Positions 24,960 through 33,255 of a DNA stretch of 34,864 nucleotides are shown one piece after another. Location of the stretch: positions 1 to 34,864 of the forward strand of contig DASXEJ010000340.1 in NCBI GenBank assembly GCA_036490175.1, given 5' to 3'. How positions within the stretch are numbered: the first letter of the stretch is position 1; each line of letters opens with the position of its first letter. The notes beneath the pieces are model-generated. The model was not told where the DNA came from. It saw nothing but the letters and a program-made list of their open reading frames with translations, and searched no databases. The DNA is from Pirellulales bacterium. GTDB taxonomy: Bacteria > Planctomycetota > Planctomycetia > Pirellulales > JACPPG01. The position numbers and the translations under genes were made by a program.

Positions 24960-25567
24960 GGGTGCCTCACGTGAAAGGTCGAGTCTGCCAAAATCGTAGA
25001 TCGTTGCGCACGCGTAGAATCGTTTGCTCACGGGGAGATGCCGGTGGTGAGATGGCGTAACGGTGTCGAACAGCCCTGCTGAAGGACGTCTTGTGGAGAC
25101 GTTCAACTTGCGAAGCAATCGGCCCCGCGGGCACAACCTGAGATCGACACGATCGTTTTGAAGCTCGCCTGACCCTGGCAACGTCGTTGACGACGTTATT
25201 ACCGAGGCCATTCACCGGACAGTAGCTTTTCCTTATCTCGTTTTCCGTCTAACGCCCGCGGAACTACGCACGGTATTCGGGTTTGGATTTCTCGCGCCTA
25301 CGGCTGTTACGGATTCTTCAGACTGCGGGCGTTGTGGGGACTGCTCACTGTCGACCCGTCCGCGGGCACGTCGAGCGCTGTGGCGCGGCGTCGGAATGAT
25401 CCCGACTACGTACGCGGCGGTTCGTACGCCGGATTCGTGAGATTCTCGAAAAAATGGCCCTTTGCCAGAAAAAGGCCGCTAGCGGATAGGTCGATGTGAG
25501 ATCGACAGTCAGCCGCATGCTCACTTGCCGATGTGTCTCCGCAGTCGGCGGGATATCGCCTGCTAGC
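24960..25567. other. Intergenic region between GH5 and PEP-CTERM genes
   Basis: 608 bases. Only the terminator hairpin at 25449-25477 is clear. The open frame upstream of the PEP-CTERM start has no signal or domain. No promoter stands out. Confidence 0.55.
25449..25477 (-). terminator. Intrinsic terminator of the GH5 gene
   Basis: On minus, GGCCTTT (complement of 25471-25477) pairs with AAAGGGCC (complement of 25456-25463, one bulged G), followed by ATTTTTT (complement of 25449-25455). About 90 bases after the GH5 stop. Confidence 0.7.
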
Positions 25568-26959
25568 TTATCGACGTTTCCGTCTGCTTCGTCCCCACAG
25601 CAGGCAAGCCCCGATGCCAGCAAGAATGGCCGTCGAGGGTTCCGGCACGCTGGTGGCGGTGCCACCGCCGGCGTGCAGCCAATTCGCCGCGATCAGCGAA
25701 ATATCCAGACCATTGACGACCCCGTCGCGGTTGACGTCACCGGCGTTCCCGCTGCCGGTTTGCAGCCAGTTGCTGGCGACCTTGCCAATATCCAGTCCGT
25801 TGACAACTCCATCCCTGTTTGCGTCGCCGGCGATCATGACCCCGGCGAGACGAGGTCCGAGCACGGACATAGCAGGCTGATCGGCCTGCTGCGGGGTTCC
25901 GAGGTTGGTTGGTTCGAGAGTGAATTGATAGTTGCCCCACCAAGGACCGGCCGCCCACCAGCTATAGCCCAGCCACGCGCTGGAATTCGCTTGCATGTAG
26001 TTGAGCATGTTGTTGATCGTCTCGTCGCCGATCTGGCCCGAGCCGGTGCCGATGGTGGAATTCGCCACGGCAAATTCGCCGAGAAACCCTTTCAGGTTGT
26101 GCGCTTCGAGCCATTGGGTGAAATCCGTCAAGCGTTCTACGCCAATATTGGGGTCGTTGTTGGCAATGGTCGACGAGTTGCCCGATCCGTCGGCATCCAT
26201 ATATTGATGCACCTCGATCGCAAAGTTGTGGCCTGGATCGACGATGTTCAGCATGGCTGTCGCGTTGGGCGTGCCGTACCAGTTGTCGCTCCAGCTCGAG
26301 GCGCCTGTCCAGGCGTTGCCAGGGACGAGCACCAGGTTGGTCGCCCCGGCCGCACGGATGGCCGCGATGCCTGCATTGGCCGCCGAGACCCATTGTTCGG
26401 TCGGCATCGTGTTGGGCTCGTTCATCAAGCCAAAAAAGACGTGGCTGTTTCCCTTGTAGTCCGTAGCCAGACGCGACCAGAGGTCGGCAAAGGCCGAATC
26501 AGGCACGCTCGCGCTGCCGATCAGCCCCTGCGTCGAGCTTTCGAAGTTATTGGGGTCGGGATAGTACCGTGCGAAATTGTGCGGGTCGAGAATTACGTTG
26601 GCACCCTTCGACGTGGCGTATTGCACCAGGCTATTGAGCCGGTTGAATTCAGTGGTGTTCAGCGGCGCGTCCAATGTGGGCTGCAGCCGCTCCCAGCGAA
26701 ACGGTATTCGGAACGTGTTCATCCCCTTGCTGATGAAATAATCAATTTCGGCATCGGTGGGATACGTGTAGTCGGTGTTGTAGGTGCCCAGATTGCCCGG
26801 CGTCGGGGTATTGCCGAACTCGGCCCCCGAAAGATCGACCCCGGTGTACTCCAATTGAGCGAGGCAGGTCGCCGACTGCCACGAGAAACTGCCCCCAACG
26901 ACCAAGAGCGCGAGCGAGCGCAAGAATCGCGCGGATCTGCCACGGTTGCCAGTTGTCAT
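25568..26959 (-). CDS. GH5-family glycoside hydrolase with dockerin pair and PEP-CTERM signal
   Basis: 463 residues from the ATG at 26959 (a TTG two codons earlier is the only extension). Secreted: signal peptide to about A34 (CLAQ). The catalytic barrel (about 38-365) carries FRIPFRWERLQP, the acid/base Glu in GLMNEPNTMP (E181), the VHQY pair (H251, Y253) and the nucleophile in FLGEFAV (E295); these fit a retaining endoglucanase or related beta-glycanase. Two calcium-binding dockerin-I repeats follow (GDANRDGVVNGLDI and GDVNRDGVVNGLDI, about 378-429). A PEP-CTERM tail closes the protein (SVPEPSTAILAGIGACLLWG then RSRRKRR). Planctomycetes use dockerins outside classic cellulosomes. Exact substrate unknown: cellulose, xyloglucan or mannan are possible. 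No cohesin in the window. Confidence 0.93.
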   Translation of the reverse strand: MTTGNRGRSARFLRSLALLVVGGSFSWQSATCLAQLEYTGVDLSGAEFGNTPTPGNLGTYNTDYTYPTDAEIDYFISKGMNTFRIPFRWERLQPTLDAPLNTTEFNRLNSLVQYATSKGANVILDPHNFARYYPDPNNFESSTQGLIGSASVPDSAFADLWSRLATDYKGNSHVFFGLMNEPNTMPTEQWVSAANAGIAAIRAAGATNLVLVPGNAWTGASSWSDNWYGTPNATAMLNIVDPGHNFAIEVHQYMDADGSGNSSTIANNDPNIGVERLTDFTQWLEAHNLKGFLGEFAVANSTIGTGSGQIGDETINNMLNYMQANSSAWLGYSWWAAGPWWGNYQFTLEPTNLGTPQQADQPAMSVLGPRLAGVMIAGDANRDGVVNGLDIGKVASNWLQTGSGNAGDVNRDGVVNGLDISLIAANWLHAGGGTATSVPEPSTAILAGIGACLLWGRSRRKRR

Positions 26960-27071
26960 ATTCAATTGCCTGATTCTGTGGGGATGTGCCCCCCCTCAAC
27001 TGCATCGGACGAGCCTGGGCTGTCCTTCGAGCCCGCGGGCTGAGCCGCAAGCCTGTCCCTATGCTTCTGCG

Positions 27072-27120
27072 AACCGCCGTTGCTGCAATGTCCAACTGGC
27101 AATGGACACCGCCGGCGGTT
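27072..27120. other. Bipartite nested hairpin
   Basis: Outer arms AACCGCCG (27072-27079) and CGGCGGTT (27113-27120) are perfect complements, as are inner arms TGTCCA (27089-27094) and TGGACA (27103-27108). The whole could fold in the GH5 leader RNA or be a protein-binding site. Confidence 0.4.
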
Positions 27121-27346
27121 GTGCTCGGGACCAGCCTGCGGGGCCATCCTACCTTCGGGCCGCGCCGCTGTCGCGGAAATTGTAAACGAGCATGTCCGGC
27201 TAACTGCAAGGACGGCAAGTCAGCGGCGCAACGTCGTTCGACGCGCACTGAACCGGCAATCGCAAGGGCCTTCGATCAGCGCCCGAAGTACGGTTTCAAT
27301 GACCGGCCACGCTATCAACTGCCCGCGTGACGGGGCCGCGGCGCAT

Positions 27347-27394
27347 AAAAATAGCCACTGGCGGCAGAGGGCTTGCGCGGTCCTCTTCCGCCAG
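27347..27394 (-). terminator. Orphan terminator-like hairpin
   Basis: CTGGCGGCAGAGG (27358-27370) pairs with CCTCTTCCGCCAG (27382-27394) with one mismatch and an 11-base loop. On minus, TTTTT (complement of 27347-27351) follows six bases after the stem. No minus-strand gene ends here, so it would end a small RNA or attenuate the GH5 leader. Confidence 0.55.
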
Positions 27395-27432
27395 CGGCTC
27401 AGACCGGTGCAACAAGCGCCGGTACGAACGGT

Positions 27433-27460
27433 AGGATAAATTGATAACGTTTTATTTCAA
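27433..27460 (-). promoter_or_regulatory. Candidate minus-strand promoter, small RNA or GH5 leader
   Basis: TTGAAA (complement of 27455-27460), 16-base spacer, TATCCT (complement of 27433-27438). Expected start near 27426, about 32 bases before the terminator-like hairpin, giving an RNA of about 80 nt. Confidence 0.4.
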
Positions 27461-27528
27461 GACAAGGATGTGTGAGAATTGTGCGAGCATTTCGTGAGCT
27501 TGCATGCCCTGCAAGGGTTCTCTCGGCG

Positions 27529-27541
27529 CCCCCTCCCCTGC
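27529..27541 (+). repeat. C-rich polar repeat, copy 9 (partial)
   Basis: CCCCCTCCCCTGC, upstream of the PAS kinase gene. It lacks the second GCCC unit. Confidence 0.5.
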
Positions 27542-27678
27542 TTCGTGCTTCGACCCCTCGGCGAGATGTTCGTGGGCGATCGGCCCGGCGTTCGCCACCG
27601 GCAACTTGTCTCGACGAAATCGTTGCGACGCTGCTATGATTTCCACTTTGTAGAACCCCCGCGTGGGAGGGGCCTGCA

Positions 27679-29607
27679 TTGCTTGATCAGCCGCCGACGG
27701 AATTAGATGCTGCGCTCGAAGGAAGCGCGATGGGGGAATTGCCAAATTCGCAATTGCTCTGGCAATCGATTGTGGCGCATTCTCCCGACACGATCATGCT
27801 AACCGATGCGACGGGATGCATTCTCTACATCAATCGCGTGCTCCCGTCGCTCAAGATCCATGACGTGGTTGGTCATAGCGCCTTCGAGTTTTTGTCCGTT
27901 GCAAATCACGATCGTTTTCATCAGGCATTGCGAAACGCCTGCGGCCTGGGCCAGGTCGACCAATTCGAGCATCGAGCGATCGACGGCAGTTGGTGGATCG
28001 CTCGGCTGGCACCATTGCCAGACCAGCCCGTGCCGACGGTACTGATCGTTTCCACGGACATCACACGCTGGAAACGTGCCGACGAGATGCTGCGCGAGGG
28101 GGCCGAGCGATTTCGTCTGGCGACGGAATGCTATCCTGGCCCTGTGATGATCTACGACGCTCAAGGGCGCGTCCAATTCGCCAACACGCGCGCCGAGCAG
28201 ATGATCCGCCGCACGCGAGACGAGATCGTCGGCAAACGCGATGAGGAGATCCTTCCTCGCCAATTCACAGACAGTTATCGTCCCTATCTGCTACGCGCGA
28301 TCGAGACGGGCGACAGTCAGACTGTCGAAGTCGCGGCACCGCGACGCAAGGGAGGGGTACACCTGGTCATTAACTTCGTGCCGCTCGCGAACCTGCACGG
28401 ACAAGTGCAAGAAGTTCTGGCCGTCGGCCACGACATAACTCGTCAGAAGGAGGTCGAACGAGAGTTGCGTTGCCGCGAGCGGGAGTTTCGCTCATTGGCC
28501 GACAGCATGCCGGACGTCGTCGCACGATTCGACCGCGAGCTGCGACACTTGTTCGTCAATCGCCAGGTCGAGCCGCGGACAGGCTTCACGCCTCAATCGT
28601 TTTTGGGCAAATCCAATCGCGAACTGCCGATGCCGCCCGATTTGGTCGCGAAGTGGGACGAGAGCATGCGGCAGGTGCTCGACTCGGGTCGGCCGGCGCA
28701 GATCGGCTTTCAATTCGCCGTGCCACGCCAGGTGCGTCACTTCGAGTCGCGCATCATTCCGGAGCGGAACGATTCCGGCAGCGTGGAAACAATCCTCGTC
28801 ATCACGCGCGATGTTACGGATCGCTGCCTTGCTGAACAAGAGTTGCAACGGTATCGCGAGCATCTAGAGCAACTGGTGCAATCACGAACGCGGGCGCTCG
28901 AAGCATCACAAGACATGTTGCGGGCGGCCGAACGGCTGGCCTCGCTGGGCACGTTGGCGGCCGGAATTGCCCATGAGATCAATAATCCGGTCGGCACCAT
29001 TTTGCTGGCGGCCGAGATGGCGCGCGTGGCCCAGGCTGATGGCGACGACGCGGTCGTGGCACGCTGCCTGGACGGAATTGCAGGCGATGCACAGCGATGC
29101 GCCCGGATCGTCAAGAACGTGCTCGGGTTCGCCCGTCAATCACCTACCGAAAAGCACTTGCAGTCCCTCAACGAAGTAGTCGAGCGGGCTGCCGAACGGA
29201 TGCGAGGATATCTGACTTCGCACGACGTCACTCTGCATGTCGCTCTGGATCCCGCGGTCGGCGATCTGCCGATGAACGCCACGGCCATCGACCAAGTGAT
29301 GGGTAATCTATTACAAAACGCGGCCGAGTCGCGCACCGAACCGATGAATATCACGGTCACGACAGGCGTGCAGGACGACCACTATACGGTCGCCGTGGCA
29401 GACGACGGACCCGGCATTCCCGCTGATGTGCAGGCCCACGTCTTCGATCCTTTTTACACGACGCGACGCGCCGGCGGTGGCACAGGGCTAGGGCTGAGCA
29501 TCGTGCATGGCAACATCAAGGATCATCAAGGGCGCGTGCGCGTCGACAGCGCGCCAGGGGTTGGCACGATATTCCGCATCGAATTGCCCCGCCACGATGC
29601 TAAATAG
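27679..29607 (+). CDS. Three-PAS hybrid-free sensor histidine kinase (soluble)
   Basis: 642 residues from the TTG at 27679, which has GGGAGG eight bases before it; an ATG at 27730 with AAGGAAG six bases before it is an equally fair start (625 residues). There is no membrane helix, so it senses a cytoplasmic signal. Three PAS domains lie at about 23-135, 145-258 and 268-385; GHDITR and TRDVTD close the second and third. A coiled segment (QELQRYREHLEQLV) leads to the HisKA dimer helix with phospho-histidine H432 in GIAHEINNPVG. The ATPase domain has N547 in NLLQNAAES, DDGPGIP (575-581), FDPFYTTRRAGG and GTGLGLSIV. No receiver domain and no response regulator next to it, so it is an orphan kinase. 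No cofactor-binding residue of the PAS domains is obvious. Confidence 0.93.
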   Translation: MLDQPPTELDAALEGSAMGELPNSQLLWQSIVAHSPDTIMLTDATGCILYINRVLPSLKIHDVVGHSAFEFLSVANHDRFHQALRNACGLGQVDQFEHRAIDGSWWIARLAPLPDQPVPTVLIVSTDITRWKRADEMLREGAERFRLATECYPGPVMIYDAQGRVQFANTRAEQMIRRTRDEIVGKRDEEILPRQFTDSYRPYLLRAIETGDSQTVEVAAPRRKGGVHLVINFVPLANLHGQVQEVLAVGHDITRQKEVERELRCREREFRSLADSMPDVVARFDRELRHLFVNRQVEPRTGFTPQSFLGKSNRELPMPPDLVAKWDESMRQVLDSGRPAQIGFQFAVPRQVRHFESRIIPERNDSGSVETILVITRDVTDRCLAEQELQRYREHLEQLVQSRTRALEASQDMLRAAERLASLGTLAAGIAHEINNPVGTILLAAEMARVAQADGDDAVVARCLDGIAGDAQRCARIVKNVLGFARQSPTEKHLQSLNEVVERAAERMRGYLTSHDVTLHVALDPAVGDLPMNATAIDQVMGNLLQNAAESRTEPMNITVTTGVQDDHYTVAVADDGPGIPADVQAHVFDPFYTTRRAGGGTGLGLSIVHGNIKDHQGRVRVDSAPGVGTIFRIELPRHDAK

Positions 29608-29886
29608 CGCTTGCGGAAACGACGTCCGCCTACTGACGCCCAAATGATCACGCCGCAGCGACGCAGCAGCCTGGCGATGAATAGCCCAAGTTCACTGATC
29701 TGGCTCTCGCGCCGAAGTGAGTGCTTCTCCCTGCATATTTGCCATGTTGACAAGTCGTGGCACTCGGGGCCGACGGCGCGCGGGACCTGCCCCGACTCGG
29801 GCACCGGGCTGTTAGCAAGGCGTCGGACCTGCTCTACTTAGGTTCTGAAACGGGGCCTGTCTCGGACACGCAAAGGATTTCGACGG

Positions 29887-30081
29887 ATGCCGTTCTGCAA
29901 GTGCCCCAAGTGCAAGGCCGTTTTCACGCTGCAAGTCGCCGATGAAAAAGCATGGCGCGCCGAAAAGTGGCCTACCTTCGCCGCGAGCGAAGTCGTACCC
30001 GAGACATGTCCGCGCTGCGCTGAAAAGGCACTTGATCGCATGACAGAGACCGGGGGCGGTCCGCCCTTGTCGCTGGGCTAA
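29887..30081 (+). CDS. Small double zinc-knuckle protein
   Basis: 64 residues. CKCPKC (C6 and C9, plus C4) and CPRC (about 41-44) form a four-cysteine zinc ribbon around a short Lys/Trp/Glu-rich middle (EKAWRAEKW). An AAGGA stands ten bases before the ATG. Function unknown; such mini-ribbons often bind nucleic acid or another protein. Gaps of 279 bases upstream and 1.1 kb downstream isolate it. The clean knuckle pair makes a real gene likely, but the size leaves some doubt. Confidence 0.6.
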   Translation: MPFCKCPKCKAVFTLQVADEKAWRAEKWPTFAASEVVPETCPRCAEKALDRMTETGGGPPLSLG

Positions 30082-31227
30082 CGCCTGGTAACGGCGTCGA
30101 TACCGATCGCAGCCTGACAGCGGTTCGCCTTTATTGCATTGCGCCCGACGCGCCTGCTGGTACCTTGCGCTGGCCGTGGCACCAGGTAGTTGGTCCTCAT
30201 GCCCCGTGCGCCGAACAAAACGACGGACGACCTGGACCAGACTGCCAAGAAGTCGAGAGCATCTCTCTCTCGATCACATTGGCACCTGCCATCGACCGCG
30301 CCAGGGCGCGATTTTCATGCGCGGCAATAAAGCCGCAATAAGACTGGAAAGAGCAAAAACGGTCAGGCAAAAAGACCTGAGGAATCTCCCTCCGCTGGCT
30401 CGCTGAGAGACAGCATGATCCCCGTCCAACCGCCAATGGGATGCGCGCCTCGCGGGGAAATGGCGCGACGGGCCGACGAGCGGCGACTCTCCTACCGCGC
30501 ATCACGTTGCGAGAATTCCGAACGGTGGCGCAAAAAAAGGAGCCGCCAAACGTCGGTATCCGTCTGACGGCTTCAGCTGAGTGAGAGATTAGGTCGTCTC
30601 AGCCGATGTGTTACTATTGCAAGTCTCATGCCCGCGCCGGGGAACAGAAACAATTCCAGAGGGAAGAAGTCCAAAAAACGGGGTGCCAGGCAGGCTTGAT
30701 TGCCCAGCGACCCCGCATGTCGTCCACACCGACGACAATTTCAAACAATCAGCCAGCGTCCCTGCCGGCTGTTATTCTTGTTAGGCGCCAAATACCGATT
30801 CCGAATTCTTAAAACGTCGGCTGGCACAACGGTCGAACGATGATCGCGCGGCGGGCTACGGCGAGTCGAATCGAAAGGTCGCAGCTACCGCTTCATTTAA
30901 CATTTATGAATGCAAACCGTGCGCCGGAATCCGCCGACCACCATCGATCGCGACGGGACCATTGCCGTGTACCCGAGTGACGAACCGAGCAGACGCCCGC
31001 CGATGGGCGGCCGAGCAGGCCGATACTTATTGCTTGCAGCGACGGGCAAACCCGATATGACCAGGGACAGCAATGCCGCACAGCATAAGCACCAAACATT
31101 TGAAGCGCCGTCGCCGAGTACCGGTCTACGGATCGAGCGTTGCTCGGCAGACTCAGCCTTAGTCCTATAAGCTGAGTCGCTTGACGAAGTATCGAAATCG
31201 TCGCAAACTCGTACAGCGAAAGCCCAC
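30082..31227. other. Gene-poor region before the tRNA
   Basis: About 1.1 kb with no supportable gene on either strand; frames of 68-120 codons have no domain, signal peptide or ribosome binding site of note. A small hairpin GCGGC/GCCGC (30321-30336) is present. It may be old accessory or decayed sequence on the outer side of the tRNA. Confidence 0.5.
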
Positions 31228-31313
31228 GGCCGAGTGGCGGAATAGGCAGACGCACGGGACTTAAAATCCCGTATCGGGTAACCGGTGTGCGGGTTCGATC
31301 CCCGCCTCGGCCA
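31228..31313 (+). tRNA. tRNA-Leu (anticodon UAA)
   Basis: Acceptor stem GGCCGAG (31228-31234) pairs with CTCGGCC, followed by discriminator A at 31313. D-stem GCG/CGC; anticodon stem CGGGA/TCCCG with loop CTTAAAA, so anticodon TAA at 31262-31264. There is a long class II variable arm as expected for Leu, and T-stem GCGGG/CCCGC with TTCGATC loop. CCA is not encoded. An island integrase gene points at its 3' end. Confidence 0.96.
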
Positions 31314-31323
31314 TCTTCATTTT

Positions 31324-31367
31324 ACCCAGGGGAATCGCGATTAACAGCGGTTTTCCTGGGTTTTTTT
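31324..31367 (+). terminator. Intrinsic terminator after tRNA-Leu
   Basis: ACCCAGG (31324-31330) pairs with CCTGGGT (31355-31361), then T-run to 31367. It is the strongest plus-strand T-run terminator in the window, eleven bases after the tRNA. If the island attaches at the tRNA 3' end, the terminator came with the element. Confidence 0.85.
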
Positions 31368-31401
31368 GTACTGATGCCGCCAGGCCGTTCCGATTGTGCG
31401 G

Positions 31402-31421
31402 GGTGGCAGCAGGTGGCAGCA
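31402..31421 (+). repeat. Tandem 10-bp repeat beside the integrase
   Basis: GGTGGCAGCA twice in a row (31402-31411 and 31412-31421), one helical turn apart. It could be an arm-type binding site of the recombinase near the presumed left end. Confidence 0.5.
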
Positions 31422-31452
31422 GATGGCCCAGAAAGCCTCCGCCTTGGACCAG

Positions 31453-32631
31453 CTATGGACCAGCTTTTCGCAGCCTCTGAAGACGTGGAAGCGCCGGCAG
31501 ATGGTCCAGGGCCTGGGCCGTCTCCTTGGCCCCCAACTTCGTGTACAGGTCCATCGTGAGGACGATCGTCGAGTGGCGGGCCAAGGTTTGGACGATCTTG
31601 GGGTGGACTCCAGAACGCACGAGATTGGTCACGTAGGTGGCACGGAGGGCGTGGAAGTCCATAACCCCGTCCGCAGTCTCAAGAGGGATCTTTGCCGCGG
31701 CCAGATCGCCCCGCAGCATTTCCGCGGCCCGGCGGTTCCATCGTCCCGGCCAAATCGGATTCCCTGCTTCCTTGGTTTTTAGCCAGGGGCCAAGTAGTTT
31801 CGCCAAGTTCATCGGCAGCGGCTGTACCACGTTCTCCTTGTTCTTCGTGGTAGACGCGCGTGCCACGATGCCGGGAGGGTCCGTTTCCAGCTTGAACGAT
31901 TTCGGGTTGAGGCTGGCGAGTTCCGATGCACGAAGGCCCGAGTAGGCGGCAATGATGTACAACCATGCTCGGTCAGCGCCAGGCAGATTTTGGCTGCTCG
32001 GCCCGCGGTCCGCGGCCTTGATCAACGACGCGAACTCCTTCTCCGAAAGAACCCGCCGCCTGCGAGGTTCATCAAGCTCGGTGTTCGCTTTTGCGATCAG
32101 GCCAATCGGGCTTTGGGGCATGCGACCTTGTTTTGCAGCCCATCGGCAAAAACCGCCCAATGCGGTTAAGTAGTAGTTGCTTGTCCGATTGCTGATCTTT
32201 GACTCGCCGTCGGTTTCCCTGCGGAGTTTCAGGTACGTATTGACGCGATCGGTCGCGTTGTAGGCGACGAGATCATCGAGCTTAGTGAAGCGGCACCACG
32301 TGAAAACCGCCTCAATTCGGGCAATCGTTCTGTCAACGTGATCGGCGCAGTCCTGTTTGGACTCCAGGAACCGTCTGTAGGCGGACAAATGCTCGGTCAA
32401 TGGCACGCGCTTCGGCGCTTCGTAGGGATCGACCTTACCTCGACGCCGACAATCTACGTCGTGCTCGACCGACGCGGCCTTCCTCTTGGTCAGCTCCTTG
32501 TCGGTGTAACCGGGCGTCGTTTTCCAGTGGCCAAACTCGTCGCGGTACTTGATCGAATACTTCTGAGCAAAACGCTTGACGCGCTTGCCCTTGATCGTCT
32601 TGTAGTAGCTCTTTTTGAAGACGCTTGCCAT
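31453..32631 (-). CDS. Tyrosine recombinase (island integrase)
   Basis: 392 residues. Site-specific integrase that would cut and rejoin DNA at a tRNA-end attachment site. The N-terminal SAM-like DNA-binding domain (about 75-175, including RTIARIEAVFTWC) is followed by the catalytic domain. The active-site residues are R234 in YSGLRASELASL, K263 or K265 in TTKNKEN, H327 and R330 in DFHALRATYVTNLVRSG, H353 in LARHSTIVLTM and nucleophile Y363 in DLYTKL. All are present, so it is likely active. It reads toward tRNA-Leu, with its stop 139 bases from the tRNA end, the standard arrangement for a genomic island integrated at a tRNA 3' end. The excisionase-like gene precedes it by nine bases. Confidence 0.93.
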   Translation of the reverse strand: MASVFKKSYYKTIKGKRVKRFAQKYSIKYRDEFGHWKTTPGYTDKELTKRKAASVEHDVDCRRRGKVDPYEAPKRVPLTEHLSAYRRFLESKQDCADHVDRTIARIEAVFTWCRFTKLDDLVAYNATDRVNTYLKLRRETDGESKISNRTSNYYLTALGGFCRWAAKQGRMPQSPIGLIAKANTELDEPRRRRVLSEKEFASLIKAADRGPSSQNLPGADRAWLYIIAAYSGLRASELASLNPKSFKLETDPPGIVARASTTKNKENVVQPLPMNLAKLLGPWLKTKEAGNPIWPGRWNRRAAEMLRGDLAAAKIPLETADGVMDFHALRATYVTNLVRSGVHPKIVQTLARHSTIVLTMDLYTKLGAKETAQALDHLPALPRLQRLRKAGP

Positions 32632-32640
32632 TCTTCGACC

Positions 32641-33108
32641 CTAACTAACTCCAACGATCGCTTCAATGTCCTCCCGCCGCCAGCGAACTGAACGACCGAC
32701 CTGGACTGGCTCAGGAAGTGTGCCGTCGAGTACCCTGCGGCGAACCGTTCGTATGTGGATCCCGAGGCAAGCGGCTACCTCTTCCCGAGTCATCATGCTG
32801 GCGGCTGGCGGGTTCGCTGACCGGCCGTCGTTCCGTTCGTGTTCACGACACTCTTTCAAGCAGGTGGACAGGAAGGTCAGCACCTCCTGACGCTCACAGT
32901 AGCAGCCAAACTCCAGGCTCCGGGCGTGTTGCTGCACTAGTCCAACATGCAGGGCCGCCATACCAATTTCGCGAGCGATCTCGGCGCAACGACGAAGATA
33001 GGCTTCACCGTCCACGACGGGTAATACATCAATGCGGTTGATCTCCTCGATGGCGGATTCGAGGAGTCCTCGGTACTCAGCAAATGTTTGCGGTCGATCG
33101 TTTGACAT
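32641..33108 (-). CDS. Helix-turn-helix protein, excisionase-like
   Basis: 155 residues from the ATG at 33108 (another in-frame ATG lies at 33132, adding eight residues). The C-terminal 50 residues are a winged HTH of the Xis/MerR-like type: MTREEVAACLGIHIRTVRRR then GTLPEPVQVGRSVRWRREDIEAI. This is the pattern of excisionase-family proteins that direct the integrase or repress early genes. The first 100 residues are helical and carry a Cys pair (GCYCERQE) with no family I recognise. The longer N-terminus sets it apart from bare 60-residue Xis proteins; a regulator that also senses something is possible. It forms a two-gene unit with the integrase. Confidence 0.8.
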   Translation of the reverse strand: MSNDRPQTFAEYRGLLESAIEEINRIDVLPVVDGEAYLRRCAEIAREIGMAALHVGLVQQHARSLEFGCYCERQEVLTFLSTCLKECREHERNDGRSANPPAASMMTREEVAACLGIHIRTVRRRVLDGTLPEPVQVGRSVRWRREDIEAIVGVS

Positions 33109-33141
33109 GAGAAATACGCCTGCTTGGTGCATACAAGTCTA

Positions 33142-33156
33142 GCTTGCAAGCTTGCA
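33142..33156. promoter_or_regulatory. Overlapping palindromes, operator candidate
   Basis: GCTTGCAAGC (33142-33151) and TGCAAGCTTGCA (33145-33156) are perfect palindromes sharing bases, just before the HTH gene. They are a likely binding site for the HTH protein or the integrase. Confidence 0.5.
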
Positions 33157-33255
33157 GGACAAGGCGCTACGACAACCTGCCGATACTCGTGGTTCCTGAT
33201 GGTTGTGAGTTTTGCAACGGGGCAGGCGTATTGCAAGAAGGGGAAACCGACAAGC

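Larger units (their letters stand above)
26960..27678. other. Divergent region with two folded elements, GH5 / PAS kinase
   Basis: 719 bases. No gene I can support. It holds a bipartite hairpin (27072-27120), a terminator-like hairpin with T5 on minus (27347-27394), a minus-strand promoter candidate (27433-27460) and a C-rich repeat (27529-27541). The GH5 leader would be about 465 bases if that promoter serves it. Confidence 0.6.

Noticed and set aside
25496..27043. 515-codon plus-strand frame opposite the GH5 gene
   Set aside because: Antisense of the GH5/dockerin gene; repeats in it mirror the dockerin repeats.
30606..31255. Frames of 68-120 codons on both strands before tRNA-Leu
   Set aside because: Overlap each other on both strands; no ribosome site, domain or signal; treated as chance.
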